Source of the DNA: DATBVX01 sp963705495
GTDB lineage: Bacteria > Pseudomonadota > Gammaproteobacteria > Steroidobacterales > Steroidobacteraceae
Length of the DNA stretch: 64,000 bases
Direction of reading: 5' to 3'
Assembly (NCBI GenBank): GCA_963705495.1
Contig: CAVPJQ010000003.1
Location: 248,001-312,000 of the forward strand
In this document: piece by piece, positions 16,950 to 26,770 of the stretch
Position numbering within the stretch: position 1 is the first letter of the stretch
Layout of the letters: each line of letters starts with the position of its first letter
The notes under the pieces: model-generated
The model's database searches: none
The model's input: only the letters and a program-made list of their open reading frames with translations
What the model was told of the DNA's origin: nothing
Program-made: the position numbers and the translations under genes

Positions 16950-17960
16950 GTGAAGATTCTCGTCACGGGTGCCGCTGGTTTCATCGGCTATCACACCGCC
17001 GCGGCGCTGCTCAAGCGCGGCGATGAGGTCGTGGGGCTCGATAACCTCAACGAGTACTACGACGTCACCCTGAAGCAGGCCCGGCTCAAGCAGCTCGAAG
17101 GCAATCCACGCTTTCGCTTCGTGAAACTGGATGTCGCGGACCGCGCAGGCATGACGGCGTTGTTCGAACGCGAGAAGTTTCCGCGGGTCATCCACCTCGC
17201 CGCCCAGGCGGGCGTGCGCTATTCGCTCACCAATCCGCACGCCTACATCGACAGTAATGTCGTCGGATTCATGAACATCCTCGAGGGTTGCCGGCAGTCG
17301 GGCGTCGAGCACCTCGTATACGCATCGACGAGCTCGGTGTATGGCGCGAATACGAAGATGCCGTTCTCCGTGCACCAGAATGTGGATCATCCGCTCTCGA
17401 TGTACGCGGCGACCAAGAAAGCCAACGAGCTGATGGCGCACACGTACTCGTACCTGCATGGCCTGCCGACGACGGGACTGCGCTTCTTTACGGTGTACGG
17501 GCCCTTCGGGCGTCCCGACATGGCGCTGTTCCTGTTCACGCGCAACATCCTCGCGGGCAAGCCGATCGATGTCTTCAACTATGGCAATCACCGGCGCGAC
17601 TTCACCTACGTCGACGATATCGTCGAAGGCGTGATCCGTGCCTCGGACCGCGTGGCCAAGGTGAATCCCGCGTGGAACGGCGACGCGCCGGATCCGGCCA
17701 CCAGCCGCGCTCCGTACAGGATCTACAACATAGGCAACAATCGCCCGACGGAGTTGATGCGCTACATCGAGGTGATCGAAGCGGAGCTGGGGCGCAAGGC
17801 AGTCAAGAACATGCTGCCGATGCAGCCGGGCGACGTCCCGGATACTTTCGCGGATGTCGAAGATCTCGTGCGGGACGTGGGCTACAAGCCGGCGACACCG
17901 GTTGAGGTCGGAGTGAAGCGGTTCGTCGAGTGGTATCGGGGCTACTACGGGGCCAACTAG
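16950..17960 (+). CDS. UDP-glucuronate 4-epimerase (LpsL/CapI-like)
   Basis: 336 residues from a GTG start. The extended SDR fold shows TGAAGFIGYH and the active site Ser-Tyr-Lys as YASTSSVYG and YAATKKANELMAH. The N-terminal phrase GLDNLNEYYDVTLKQARL is typical of UDP-glucuronate 4-epimerases, which make UDP-galacturonate. Supplied with UDP-GlcA by Ugd (48327), it would give an acidic sugar for the polymer. It follows the dehydrogenase by three bases, so they are one operon. Confidence 0.9.
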   Translation: MKILVTGAAGFIGYHTAAALLKRGDEVVGLDNLNEYYDVTLKQARLKQLEGNPRFRFVKLDVADRAGMTALFEREKFPRVIHLAAQAGVRYSLTNPHAYIDSNVVGFMNILEGCRQSGVEHLVYASTSSVYGANTKMPFSVHQNVDHPLSMYAATKKANELMAHTYSYLHGLPTTGLRFFTVYGPFGRPDMALFLFTRNILAGKPIDVFNYGNHRRDFTYVDDIVEGVIRASDRVAKVNPAWNGDAPDPATSRAPYRIYNIGNNRPTELMRYIEVIEAELGRKAVKNMLPMQPGDVPDTFADVEDLVRDVGYKPATPVEVGVKRFVEWYRGYYGAN

Positions 17961-18043
17961 ATTATCGAGATAGGCCCGACAGATACCCCCGCAGCCGCGC
18001 TCCTGCAATACTCTCAGCAGGTGCATCAGCAAGGCTCTCGGCC

Positions 18044-19687
18044 ATGGCCGCTTCTTCGCGCTTAAATCTTCCCGCCTGGCAGGCGCTTGAACAGCACCGC
18101 GAGCAACTGGGCGCGCACAAGGTGCGCGACATGTTCGCCGCAGATCCACGTCGTTTCGCCGGCCTGTCGCGTGAAGCAGTCGATCTGCTATTCGATTTTT
18201 CGCGACAGCGGCTACAGCCCGAAACGATCGCGCTCCTCATCCAGCTGGCACGAGAGTGCGATCTCGAGACTTGGATTGCCGCTCTCTTGACGGGTGAGCG
18301 GGTCAACAGCACCGAAGACAGGCCGGCGTTGCACACGGCCCTGCGTCGGCCGGCAGATCAACCGCTGTTCGTCGACGGCCGCGACGTCATGCGCGACGTC
18401 AAGGCCGAGCGAGAGAAACTCCTCAACTTCGTACGGGACGTACACGAAGGACGAATCACCGGGCACACCGGCAAGAAATTCGAGGCCGTGATCAATATCG
18501 GCATCGGAGGGTCAGACCTCGGCCCAGTGATGGCAGTGGAAGCGCTGGCCAGATTTCGCGCCCGCGGGCTCGAGATGCACTTTGCGTCGAACGTCGATGG
18601 CTGCCAGCTTGCTGATGCGATTGGGAGCGCGGATCCAGAAACGACGCTCATCATCGTGTGCTCGAAGACTTTCACGACTCTTGAGACGATGTCGAACGCA
18701 CAACTGGCACGTCGCTGGATTGTCGAGCGCCTTGGCGCGGCTGCACTGCCAAGACATTTCGCTGCGGTGTCCGTGAACCAGCAAGCGATGGACGAGTTCG
18801 GCGTCGGTCCCGCACTGCGTTTCACGATGTGGGATTGGGTCGGTGGGCGGTATTCGGTGTGGTCTTCGATAGGAGCATCGCTCGCGCTGGCTGTTGGTAC
18901 TGAGAACTTCCAGGCGTTCCTCGACGGCGGCCGGATGATGGATGAGCATTTCGCATCGACTCCACTCGAGCGCAATCTGCCCATGCTGCTTGGACTGGTC
19001 GGCGTATGGAATCGCAATTTCCTCGCAATTCCGAGTCACGCAGTGCTGCCATACGATCAGCGATTGCACCGTTTGCCGGCGTACCTGCAACAACTCGAGA
19101 TGGAGAGCAACGGCAAGCGTGTGACGCGCGACGGGCAGACCGTCGATTACCAGACCGGGGCGGTGCTGTGGGGTGAGCCCGGATCGAATGCACAGCACTC
19201 ATTCTTTCAGCTCCTGCACCAGGGCACCGCGGACGTGGCGCTCGACCTCCTCGCGCCGGTGCAGAGCTCGAGCGGCTTTCCTGACCAGCAGAGCCTCGCG
19301 CTCGCGAACTGCTTCGCACAGGCGCAGGCATTCATGGCTGGGCAGGATGAAGCACAGGTGTGCAAGGATCTGGTGGCGAGCGGCGCGGCGGGGGTGAGAC
19401 TCGCGGAGCTCGTGCCACACAAGGTACACCCGGGCAATCACCCGAATAGCATCCTGCTGTTCGAGCGGCTCGATCCGCTTACCCTCGGAAAACTGATCGC
19501 CCTCTATGAGCACAAGGTATTCGTGCAGAGCGTGATCTGGGATATCAACCCGTTCGATCAGTGGGGCGTGGAACTCGGCAAGAAGGTCGCTGACAAACTG
19601 ATTCCGGTCGTGACAGATCCGGCGGCCGCAATCGCGAGCGGACACGAGCTCAGCGGGCTATTGGAGTACGTAGCTCGTTGGCGTTGA
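18044..19687 (+). CDS. pgi: Glucose-6-phosphate isomerase
   Basis: 547 residues, the usual size of bacterial PGI. ATG 18044 (MAASSRLNLPAWQALEQH) is chosen because the family starts there; an upstream in-frame extension lacks similarity. The SIS domain motif IGIGGSDLGPVM and the C-terminal signature INPFDQWGVELGKK are clear. It interconverts glucose-6-P and fructose-6-P. Within this locus it links central metabolism to the fructose-6-P route to GDP-mannose (manC, manB) and to UDP-GlcNAc. Confidence 0.95.
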   Translation: MAASSRLNLPAWQALEQHREQLGAHKVRDMFAADPRRFAGLSREAVDLLFDFSRQRLQPETIALLIQLARECDLETWIAALLTGERVNSTEDRPALHTALRRPADQPLFVDGRDVMRDVKAEREKLLNFVRDVHEGRITGHTGKKFEAVINIGIGGSDLGPVMAVEALARFRARGLEMHFASNVDGCQLADAIGSADPETTLIIVCSKTFTTLETMSNAQLARRWIVERLGAAALPRHFAAVSVNQQAMDEFGVGPALRFTMWDWVGGRYSVWSSIGASLALAVGTENFQAFLDGGRMMDEHFASTPLERNLPMLLGLVGVWNRNFLAIPSHAVLPYDQRLHRLPAYLQQLEMESNGKRVTRDGQTVDYQTGAVLWGEPGSNAQHSFFQLLHQGTADVALDLLAPVQSSSGFPDQQSLALANCFAQAQAFMAGQDEAQVCKDLVASGAAGVRLAELVPHKVHPGNHPNSILLFERLDPLTLGKLIALYEHKVFVQSVIWDINPFDQWGVELGKKVADKLIPVVTDPAAAIASGHELSGLLEYVARWR

Positions 19688-19736
19688 GAGGGTCCGTTAC
19701 GCTAATCTCGCGCGCTTCGCCCAAGGAGCGGAGTGG

Positions 19737-21305
19737 ATGACGGACTGCCTTCACGTGGCCTTGATCAAATCTGCGGTCACAGGACGAGCCGTACTCCTTG
19801 CGCTCTCGCTGTTCTTCGCTTCCAACGTCAATGCTGAGGCGTGGCTGGATGCTGGCGACGGTGCGTTGCGGAGTGATGTTGAGTACCTGGTCGATTCCGG
19901 TGTCATCGATGTTGTGCTCACTTCGTGGCCGATTCCCTCAGCCGACATCGCCTGGTCCCTCGAGAACGTCAAAGACCGCGCACATCTCTCGGCCGGCCAG
20001 CTCGCCGCGATCGGGCGAGTACAGCGTCGGCTTTCAATGTTTCGTCGCGACGCATTCCGGATCACCGGACATACATCCGTCGCCGCGAACCCCATCGTGC
20101 TGCGAACCTTCGAAGACACGCCACGTGGAGAAGCCGAGATTGGTGGGACGCTGAGTAATGCCGGCGAGCGATTTGCCGGTCGCCTTGCCGTGCAACTGGT
20201 ATCCGACCCAGACGATGACAAATCCGTACGGCTCGATGGCACGTACGGTTCGATGCGCCTCGGCAACTGGCTCCTGACCGCAGGTTGGCTCGATCGATGG
20301 TGGGGCCCCGGCTGGGACGGCAGTTTGCTACTTTCGAACAACGCGCGCCCGGTTCCCGCAATCGCTCTCGATCGCGAATCGTCCAAACCATTCGAGTCGA
20401 AGTGGCTGAGCTGGATCGGGCCTTGGCGCTTTACGACCTTCATGGGAAGGATGGAAGAGCACCGCGAGGATCGGGATCATCCGTGGCTCTTCGGAACGCG
20501 GCTATCCTTCCGGCCGTTCTCGAACATCAAGATCGGTTCCGTTCACCCGTTTCGCGGCTTCGAGTTTGCAATCGAACGAACCGCGCAATGGTGTGCGGAG
20601 GGATTGCCCTGCGATTTGGACGCCTTCTGGCATGTACTCACGGGCAAAGACAGCGCAGGTGTGGTGGTGAGCCCGGAGGATGAGCCGGGCAATCAATTGG
20701 GTGGTTACACGGTGCGTTGGGGCTCGCCAGCCAAATGGTTTCCAGTGAGTCTCTACTATCAGAAGACCGGCGAGTCCGGCGATCTCAACGGGACGAATTT
20801 TCGTATCGGGCGAGAATTGACGATCTGGGGTGCGGAATCCTGGTGGGCGACAGAGCACGGCTATCTGTGGCGGGCGCATGGCGAAATCGCGTACACGACC
20901 TGCGGTGACAGCTCGGGAGGTGCCTCGGTCGTCTTCGACTGCGCGTACACCAACCACTTGTTTCCAGTCGAAGGGTATCGATTCCGCGGGCGCCCAGTGG
21001 GACACTCCATCGATGGCGATGGCAGGAGTTACACGTTCGGCCTGCAGTTCATGACGCCGCACGCTTGGAGCACGTCAATGCTGCTCCGGTATGCGGAATT
21101 GAACCGCGGAGGGGTGGTCCCCGATACGATCAACACAGTGGCCCAGGAACCCGTCGATGATTGGGAAGTGGAGTTGGGTGCAGTGCTTCCTGGGGTCCGA
21201 AGTGACCTCAAGATCGGCCTCGGATTCGATCATGCCGACGATCAGGTCACTGGCGGCGTTGACGAGACATTCCATGCCTTCGTCACTTACCAATATCGAT
21301 TTTGA
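19737..21305 (+). CDS. Wzi-family capsule assembly outer-membrane protein (copy 1)
   Basis: 522 residues with a signal peptide ending near ASNVNAEA. The Wzi family motif GWLDRWWGPGWDGSLLLSNNARPVPAIALDRE is visible around residues 180-210, followed by alternating strand-rich segments and the C-terminal TYQYRF ending in Phe, expected of a beta-barrel. Wzi anchors group 1 capsule to the cell surface. A paralogue follows directly. Together with the SLBB export protein downstream it places polymer secretion in this locus. Confidence 0.85.
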   Translation: MTDCLHVALIKSAVTGRAVLLALSLFFASNVNAEAWLDAGDGALRSDVEYLVDSGVIDVVLTSWPIPSADIAWSLENVKDRAHLSAGQLAAIGRVQRRLSMFRRDAFRITGHTSVAANPIVLRTFEDTPRGEAEIGGTLSNAGERFAGRLAVQLVSDPDDDKSVRLDGTYGSMRLGNWLLTAGWLDRWWGPGWDGSLLLSNNARPVPAIALDRESSKPFESKWLSWIGPWRFTTFMGRMEEHREDRDHPWLFGTRLSFRPFSNIKIGSVHPFRGFEFAIERTAQWCAEGLPCDLDAFWHVLTGKDSAGVVVSPEDEPGNQLGGYTVRWGSPAKWFPVSLYYQKTGESGDLNGTNFRIGRELTIWGAESWWATEHGYLWRAHGEIAYTTCGDSSGGASVVFDCAYTNHLFPVEGYRFRGRPVGHSIDGDGRSYTFGLQFMTPHAWSTSMLLRYAELNRGGVVPDTINTVAQEPVDDWEVELGAVLPGVRSDLKIGLGFDHADDQVTGGVDETFHAFVTYQYRF

Positions 21306-21432
21306 AGTCGATCGCGGTTGCGTCTGAGCCCTTGTGTCCGTAGACTTTGCTTCCATTTTCAGCAACTTAGAATGAAGTCTCAGCCTCGGTGTCAACTTGA
21401 CCGCCGGGCGAGGCATAAAGAAAACCCCGATT

Positions 21433-22914
21433 GTGCCCCCTCGTGTTCGTGTCATCTGGAGCCTGCTTCTCGCATCGATGCTAGCGCCGTCACTCACATC
21501 AGCGGATCCCTGGCTTGCGCCGGGAGATGAGGTCGCGCGTCACGACATCGAGATGCTGGCTGATGCTGGGGTTATCAAAGGCCCGATCACGCAGTGGCCT
21601 GTTTCTTGGCCAGATATTGCACGGGACGTGAATGGGTTCGATCAACTCGGCGAGCTCACGGCGGGCGAACAAGCAGCGTTGCGTCGACTCAAGCGGACTG
21701 CGCGGGTGATGATGCGCACAAGCGAGCTCCAGGCTCACGCGCGAGTTGCGGGGACGAATGAGCCCGACGAGTTGCGTGGATTTGCGGCCGTCCCTCGCGA
21801 AGAAGGCGAAATTGAAGGTGGCATCGCTTGGACTGGCAAGTACCTCGCGTTTCGCGCTCAGGCGACTGCCGTAGCAAATGCTCAGGATGACAAGACGTGG
21901 CGCCCGGATGGTTCATACATCGGCGTGACGGCGTGGAACATCATGCTGTCCGCCGGCTACATGGACCGTTGGTGGGGACCTGGGTGGGACGGCAGCCTGA
22001 TCCTGTCGAGCAGCGCGCGGCCGATTCCCGCAATCACACTGGAACGCAATTACTCTGATCCGTTCAATGTACCAGTGCTGAAATGGCTGGGGCCGTGGCG
22101 TGCAAGCGTTGGGCTGGGCGCGCTCGAGTCGCATCGCGAGGATTTCGATGACACGCGAGTGTTCGAGGCTCGCGTAACGTTCAAGCCGTGGAAGCATCTC
22201 GAGATCGGCCTGTCGCGTACCGCTTTGATCTGCGGTGAAGGGCGCCCGTGCAGTCTCAGTACGTTCTGGGACATGTTCACGGGGAACGACAACGATCAGG
22301 ATCCATCGCAACAGCCAGGCGACCAACTCGCCGGCTACGACTTGCGATTTTCATCGCCATGGCGGCGAGTGCCGTTTGCGCTCTACGGACAGATGATTGG
22401 AGAAGACGAGGCCGGCGCTCTTCCCAGCAAGTTTCTCGGGCTGTTTGGCGTCGAACAATGGAGTTCCATCGGCGCGGGCAGCTATCGCGTACACGTGGAG
22501 TATGCGGATACTGCTTGCGAGTTTTCGCGCCAGTCGCCGCAATTCGACTGTGCGTACGAGAGCGCAATCTACACAGTGGGCTATCGATTCCGTGGACGCA
22601 GCATTGGCCATTCCGTTGACTCCGATAGCCGAATGACGACGGTGGGCGCCCTGTACGTTGGCCCGGGTGGTACATCGTGGGAATTGGTCGCCCGAGACGC
22701 GGAGCTGAATCGCGATGCCAACGCCGTGGAAGAGACTGCTCATGCGCTCGCTCCACTCGCGACAGATGTGGAAAGCGTCGATCTGTTCTATCGTCGCGAA
22801 CTTATGGGAGGACACCTGACCGCGGCCGCAGGTTTTGAAAGTCGCGAAGTCGCCTCGCTATCATCCAAGGATGAGGAATGGCGCGTGATGGCTCAATGGG
22901 TCGGAAAGTTCTGA
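21433..22914 (+). CDS. Wzi-family capsule assembly outer-membrane protein (copy 2)
   Basis: 493 residues from GTG 21433; a TTG at 21397 would add twelve residues. The signal peptide ends at LTSADPW. It shares with copy 1 the segment DRWWGPGWDGSL and the flanking AR-IPAI-LER pattern, the HDIEMLADAGVIKGP start of the mature protein, and a C-terminal Phe. It is therefore a diverged tandem duplicate rather than a recent copy. The stop codon overlaps the next start (TGATG), so translation of the export protein is coupled to it. Confidence 0.82.
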   Translation: MPPRVRVIWSLLLASMLAPSLTSADPWLAPGDEVARHDIEMLADAGVIKGPITQWPVSWPDIARDVNGFDQLGELTAGEQAALRRLKRTARVMMRTSELQAHARVAGTNEPDELRGFAAVPREEGEIEGGIAWTGKYLAFRAQATAVANAQDDKTWRPDGSYIGVTAWNIMLSAGYMDRWWGPGWDGSLILSSSARPIPAITLERNYSDPFNVPVLKWLGPWRASVGLGALESHREDFDDTRVFEARVTFKPWKHLEIGLSRTALICGEGRPCSLSTFWDMFTGNDNDQDPSQQPGDQLAGYDLRFSSPWRRVPFALYGQMIGEDEAGALPSKFLGLFGVEQWSSIGAGSYRVHVEYADTACEFSRQSPQFDCAYESAIYTVGYRFRGRSIGHSVDSDSRMTTVGALYVGPGGTSWELVARDAELNRDANAVEETAHALAPLATDVESVDLFYRRELMGGHLTAAAGFESREVASLSSKDEEWRVMAQWVGKF

Positions 22915-25745
22915 TGCGACCGGCGCGAGCAGTTCGTGGGTTGGCGCTCTTCGTGATCTCGCTCGCGGCCATTACGGTCGCGGCCCTGGCGCGCGCGCAG
23001 ACGACGCCGGAATCGACGCCCGAGTTGACGGAGGAACAGCTGCAGATCCTGCAGGATCTTCCCGCGGAAGAGCGCCAGGCGTTGATCGAGCAATATCTCA
23101 AGTCTCGCGGTCAGGGTGCTGAGTCGCCCACCAGCGGTGAACGGGGGACGACCACGCCCTCGGGCCGAGGGACCACGAGCAATCAGGTAAGGCCGCTCGC
23201 CCCCGAGGGCGAAAGAACGCTTGGAACACTGAGTGCGGAGGAGCAACTGAAGCGTCTCAAGGCGCTGCAGGACCTCAAGGAGCCACCCCTCAAGGAAAGC
23301 GATTCACTGATCATCGATCTCAAGCTCCGCAAGCGCGAAGATCGTCCCGCGAGGCTCACCGAACGTCTCGAAGCACTGCGCGATCGAATCATGGAGCGCA
23401 ATCCCTACCGACTGGATCGCTCCGGGCTACTAACCCTGCCGGGATTTGAGCCGATCAACATGCTGGGGCTCACCGAAAGGCTCGCTGCTTTGCGGCTCGG
23501 CGCCGATAAGGATCTGGCCGAATTCACCGTCAAGGTCACGCGCCTGGATATCAAAGCGGCAGGCGACGAGGCGCTCAAACCCTTCGGTTACGACCTGTTT
23601 ACCGACGTTATTTCGAGTTTTGCGCCGGCGACCGACATCCCAGTTCCCTCGGACTACATCTTGGGCCCGGGTGATCAGCTGCGGGTCCAGCTCTTCGGCA
23701 ATACGAATCGCGTACAGACATTCACGGTGGGACGCGACGGCCAGATCAGCTTTCCGCAGATAGGACCTATTACTGTCGGCGGTCAACGGTTTTCCGCCGT
23801 GAAAGAGAGCATCGAAGACCACGTCGCGCGACAGATGATCGGGGTGCGTGCCTACGTGCAGATGGGCGAGACGCGCGGGATCCGGATCTTTCTATTGGGT
23901 GAGGTGGAGAAACCCGGCTCATATACGGTCAGCGGCCTTTCAACCGTGACCAACGCGTTGTTCGCAGGCGGCGGAATCAAGCGCTCGGGTTCGTTGCGCA
24001 ACATCCAGCTCAAGCGCAGCGGCCAGCTCGTCACGCGGCTCGACCTGTACGACCTGCTGTTGCGGGGTGACACGAGCAACGATGCGAGGCTGCTGGCCGG
24101 CGATGTCGTCTTTATTCCGCCCATCGGCAATACGGTATCGGTCAACGGTGAGGTCCTTCGTCCCGCGATCTACGAGATCCGCAACGAAGCTTCAGTCGGC
24201 GACCTCATCAACTTGTCGGGGGGATTGACGCCCGAAGCGGATCAACGCCAGTCGCGCTTGGAGCGCCGTAACGAGAGGGGCGAACGAGTCGTCACCAACA
24301 TCGACTTATCCTCGGCCAGTGCACGGTCCGAAACACTGCAGAACGGAGATTTCCTGCGAGTGCTGCGGATTCGTGACGTGCTCGATGGTGGCGTGACGGT
24401 CTCAGGGTTCGTCTATCAGTCTCAGCCGTTTGAATATCGGCAAGGGCTGCGGCTCAGCGATGTGTTGCGATTCGAGGACCTGAAGCCCGGTGCGGACACA
24501 CACTACATACTCATCCGTCGCGAACTGCCGCCGGATCGAAAGGCGAGCGTCGTGTCGGCAGATTTGGCCGCAGCACTCGCCGCACCAGGATCGGAAAAGG
24601 ACATTCTCCTGCAGCCGCGTGATCAGCTCACGGTTTTCGACCTGCAATCCGGACGCGATCGTGTCGTCAGCAATGTTCTCGATGACCTGCGAGCTCAGGC
24701 TACCTATTCGGAGCCGCTTCAAGCGGTAATCGTCGGTGGCCGTGTACGGGCGCCGGGTCAATACCCACTCGAACCCAACATGCGAGTGACTGATCTCATC
24801 CGCGCCGGCGGCAGTCTCGAGGATGCCGCCTACGGCGGGAAGGCAGAGCTCTCTCGCTATGAGGCCGTGAACGGCGAGTACCGCCAGACGGAGTTGATCG
24901 ACATTGATCTCGCAGCGGTACTGCGGGGCGACGCGGCGGCGAACATACTCCTCAAGCCCTACGACGCGCTCAACATCAAGGAATTGCCGCAGTGGCGTGA
25001 GCTGGAACTTGTGACCATTGAAGGTGAGGTCCGCTTTCCAGGTGTCTATCCAATTCAGCGCGGCGAAACGATGCGCTCGGTGCTGCAACGAGCTGGCGGC
25101 CTGAGTGACCTGGCCTTTTCAAAGGGCGCCGTCTTCACCCGCGAGGAGCTTCGTAAACGCGAGCAGGAGCAATTGGATCGTCTGACCGAGCAATTGAAGC
25201 GCGATCTCGCGGTCCTCGCATTGCAGGGTGCTCAAAGTGGAATCCCGGGCACGCAGTCGCTCGTAGTGGGACAAGGACTTCTGGAGCAATTGAAGGGTTC
25301 GCAAGCGGTAGGGAGACTCGTCATCGATCTCGACAAGATCGTGGCTGGAAACGTCGCTGGACCCGATGACATCATGCTCAAGAATGGCGATCGTTTGCTT
25401 GTCCCGAAGCAAAGCCAGGAGGTTTCAGTGATAGGAGAAGTGCCGAACGCAACTGCTCACCGCTACACCGCCGACCTATCGCGCGAGGATTACATCAGTC
25501 TCAGCGGCGGCTATACCAAGCAGGCCGACGAGAGCAGGGTCTACGTCGTACGCGCAAACGGCAGCGTCATTGCAGATTCGGGTAATCGCTGGTTCAGTAA
25601 GGCGGGATCTGAGGGAATCGAGCCCGGCGATACGGTTGTAGTGCCGCTCAACGCGGGCAAGATGCGGCCACTGCCGTTGTGGACGGCCGTTACGACAATT
25701 ATCTACAACCTGGCCGTCGCGGTGGCGGCCGTAAATTCGTTTTAG
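22914..25745 (+). CDS. Large polysaccharide export protein with SLBB repeats (Wza-like)
   Basis: 943 residues from ATG 22914, which overlaps the Wzi stop and follows GGAAAG; in-frame ATGs at 22878 and 22896 are alternatives. A signal peptide ends near ALARAQ. An acidic, Gln-rich low-complexity stretch (about residues 30-120) is followed by the Poly_export domain (SDYILGPGDQLRVQLFG near 250) and several SLBB domains (INLSGGL, IVGGRVRAPGQYPLE, TIEGEVRFPGVYPIQ, LQRAGGLSD). The C-terminus ends with a hydrophobic segment. It is about 2.5 times the size of E. coli Wza, like long SLBB proteins of Xanthomonadales relatives. It should form the periplasm-to-surface export conduit. Confidence 0.88.
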   Translation: MRPARAVRGLALFVISLAAITVAALARAQTTPESTPELTEEQLQILQDLPAEERQALIEQYLKSRGQGAESPTSGERGTTTPSGRGTTSNQVRPLAPEGERTLGTLSAEEQLKRLKALQDLKEPPLKESDSLIIDLKLRKREDRPARLTERLEALRDRIMERNPYRLDRSGLLTLPGFEPINMLGLTERLAALRLGADKDLAEFTVKVTRLDIKAAGDEALKPFGYDLFTDVISSFAPATDIPVPSDYILGPGDQLRVQLFGNTNRVQTFTVGRDGQISFPQIGPITVGGQRFSAVKESIEDHVARQMIGVRAYVQMGETRGIRIFLLGEVEKPGSYTVSGLSTVTNALFAGGGIKRSGSLRNIQLKRSGQLVTRLDLYDLLLRGDTSNDARLLAGDVVFIPPIGNTVSVNGEVLRPAIYEIRNEASVGDLINLSGGLTPEADQRQSRLERRNERGERVVTNIDLSSASARSETLQNGDFLRVLRIRDVLDGGVTVSGFVYQSQPFEYRQGLRLSDVLRFEDLKPGADTHYILIRRELPPDRKASVVSADLAAALAAPGSEKDILLQPRDQLTVFDLQSGRDRVVSNVLDDLRAQATYSEPLQAVIVGGRVRAPGQYPLEPNMRVTDLIRAGGSLEDAAYGGKAELSRYEAVNGEYRQTELIDIDLAAVLRGDAAANILLKPYDALNIKELPQWRELELVTIEGEVRFPGVYPIQRGETMRSVLQRAGGLSDLAFSKGAVFTREELRKREQEQLDRLTEQLKRDLAVLALQGAQSGIPGTQSLVVGQGLLEQLKGSQAVGRLVIDLDKIVAGNVAGPDDIMLKNGDRLLVPKQSQEVSVIGEVPNATAHRYTADLSREDYISLSGGYTKQADESRVYVVRANGSVIADSGNRWFSKAGSEGIEPGDTVVVPLNAGKMRPLPLWTAVTTIIYNLAVAVAAVNSF

Positions 25746-25757
25746 CAGGCGAACAGG

Positions 25758-26699
25758 ATGGCCGGCCGAGACATTGAGTCGCAGGACGCTGGAGTTGACG
25801 ACCCGGTCTCGACGCCGGAACAGTCCGACTACGTCACCTTGAGCGAGTTGATCAGCTTCCTGTTTCGGTATCGCGCCACGATTGCAATTGTCGTTGGGCT
25901 GTGCGTTGCGGCGGCACTTGCGTGGTCAGTTCTCGCTCCCCATGTCTTTCGAGCTGTCGTGATCATGGCGCCCGCTGATGACACCGACGGGAAGGGGCAG
26001 TTTGCCCAGCTGGCATCCCGATTCGGAGCACTTGATTCGGTCCTGGGCGGGTCCTTTGACAGTGGTGTCATGGACAAGGATATTGGGCTGGCTACCCTGA
26101 AGTCGCAGCGTCTGATCCGACCTTTCATCGAGCAACGTAATCTCCTTCCGCTCCTTTTTGCGCACCAGTGGGATGCCAGTCAGGCACGCTGGAAATCCAC
26201 CGATCCTGATCGAATACCCACCTTAGCCGACGGCGTTGACCTATTTGGCCGACGCGTGCTCTTTGTCAATGAAGATAGAAAGACGCGGCTAATTACACTC
26301 ACGGTCGAGTGGTCCGACCGCCGGCTGGCAGCCGAATGGGCGAACGCTCTCGTTGCAGAGGTCAACCAGGCGACCCGGCAGCGGGCCATTCAGGAATCAC
26401 AATTAAGTATCGCGTATCTAAAGGGCGAGTTGACCAAGACAGATATGGTCGACGTTCAGCAGGGCATATACCGACTGATCGAAGCACAGATCAACAAGAT
26501 CATGCTTGCGAACGTGCGGAAAGAATTTGCCTTCAAAGTAATTGATCCGGCAGTCGTCCCAGAAGCTGACCGCTATGTTTGGCCTCGTCGTGGGTTGATG
26601 CTCGCTGGGGGCTTGATCGCAGGACTAGTACTTGGATTGTTGATCGCTCTGCTGCGCAACGCCGTCTCATCTGCTCGTATTCGCAAGAGTATCGCCTGA
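25758..26699 (+). CDS. Wzz-type chain-length determinant protein
   Basis: 313 residues. A membrane helix near the N-terminus (about 39-60, IAIVVGLCVAAALAWSVLA) and another near the C-terminus (GLMLAGGLIAGLVLGLLIALL) flank a periplasmic coiled-coil region, the architecture of Wzz/PCP-1 proteins. The Pro-rich motif before helix two is replaced by DPAVVPEADRYVWPRRG. No C-terminal tyrosine-kinase domain is present, so it is a PCP-1 and not a Wzc protein. It controls modal length of the polymer made by the neighbouring Wzy candidate. It follows the SLBB gene by 12 bases. Confidence 0.85.
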   Translation: MAGRDIESQDAGVDDPVSTPEQSDYVTLSELISFLFRYRATIAIVVGLCVAAALAWSVLAPHVFRAVVIMAPADDTDGKGQFAQLASRFGALDSVLGGSFDSGVMDKDIGLATLKSQRLIRPFIEQRNLLPLLFAHQWDASQARWKSTDPDRIPTLADGVDLFGRRVLFVNEDRKTRLITLTVEWSDRRLAAEWANALVAEVNQATRQRAIQESQLSIAYLKGELTKTDMVDVQQGIYRLIEAQINKIMLANVRKEFAFKVIDPAVVPEADRYVWPRRGLMLAGGLIAGLVLGLLIALLRNAVSSARIRKSIA

Positions 26700-26770
26700 C
26701 GGGTACCAGATTCCCTGGACTTGCCGTAACCCCCACACTCGCAATCAGTTTCGATTGGAGCGCAACGTAA

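Noticed and set aside
17930..18043. N-terminal extension of Pgi
   Set aside because: It overlaps the epimerase 3' end and has no similarity to glucose-6-phosphate isomerases.
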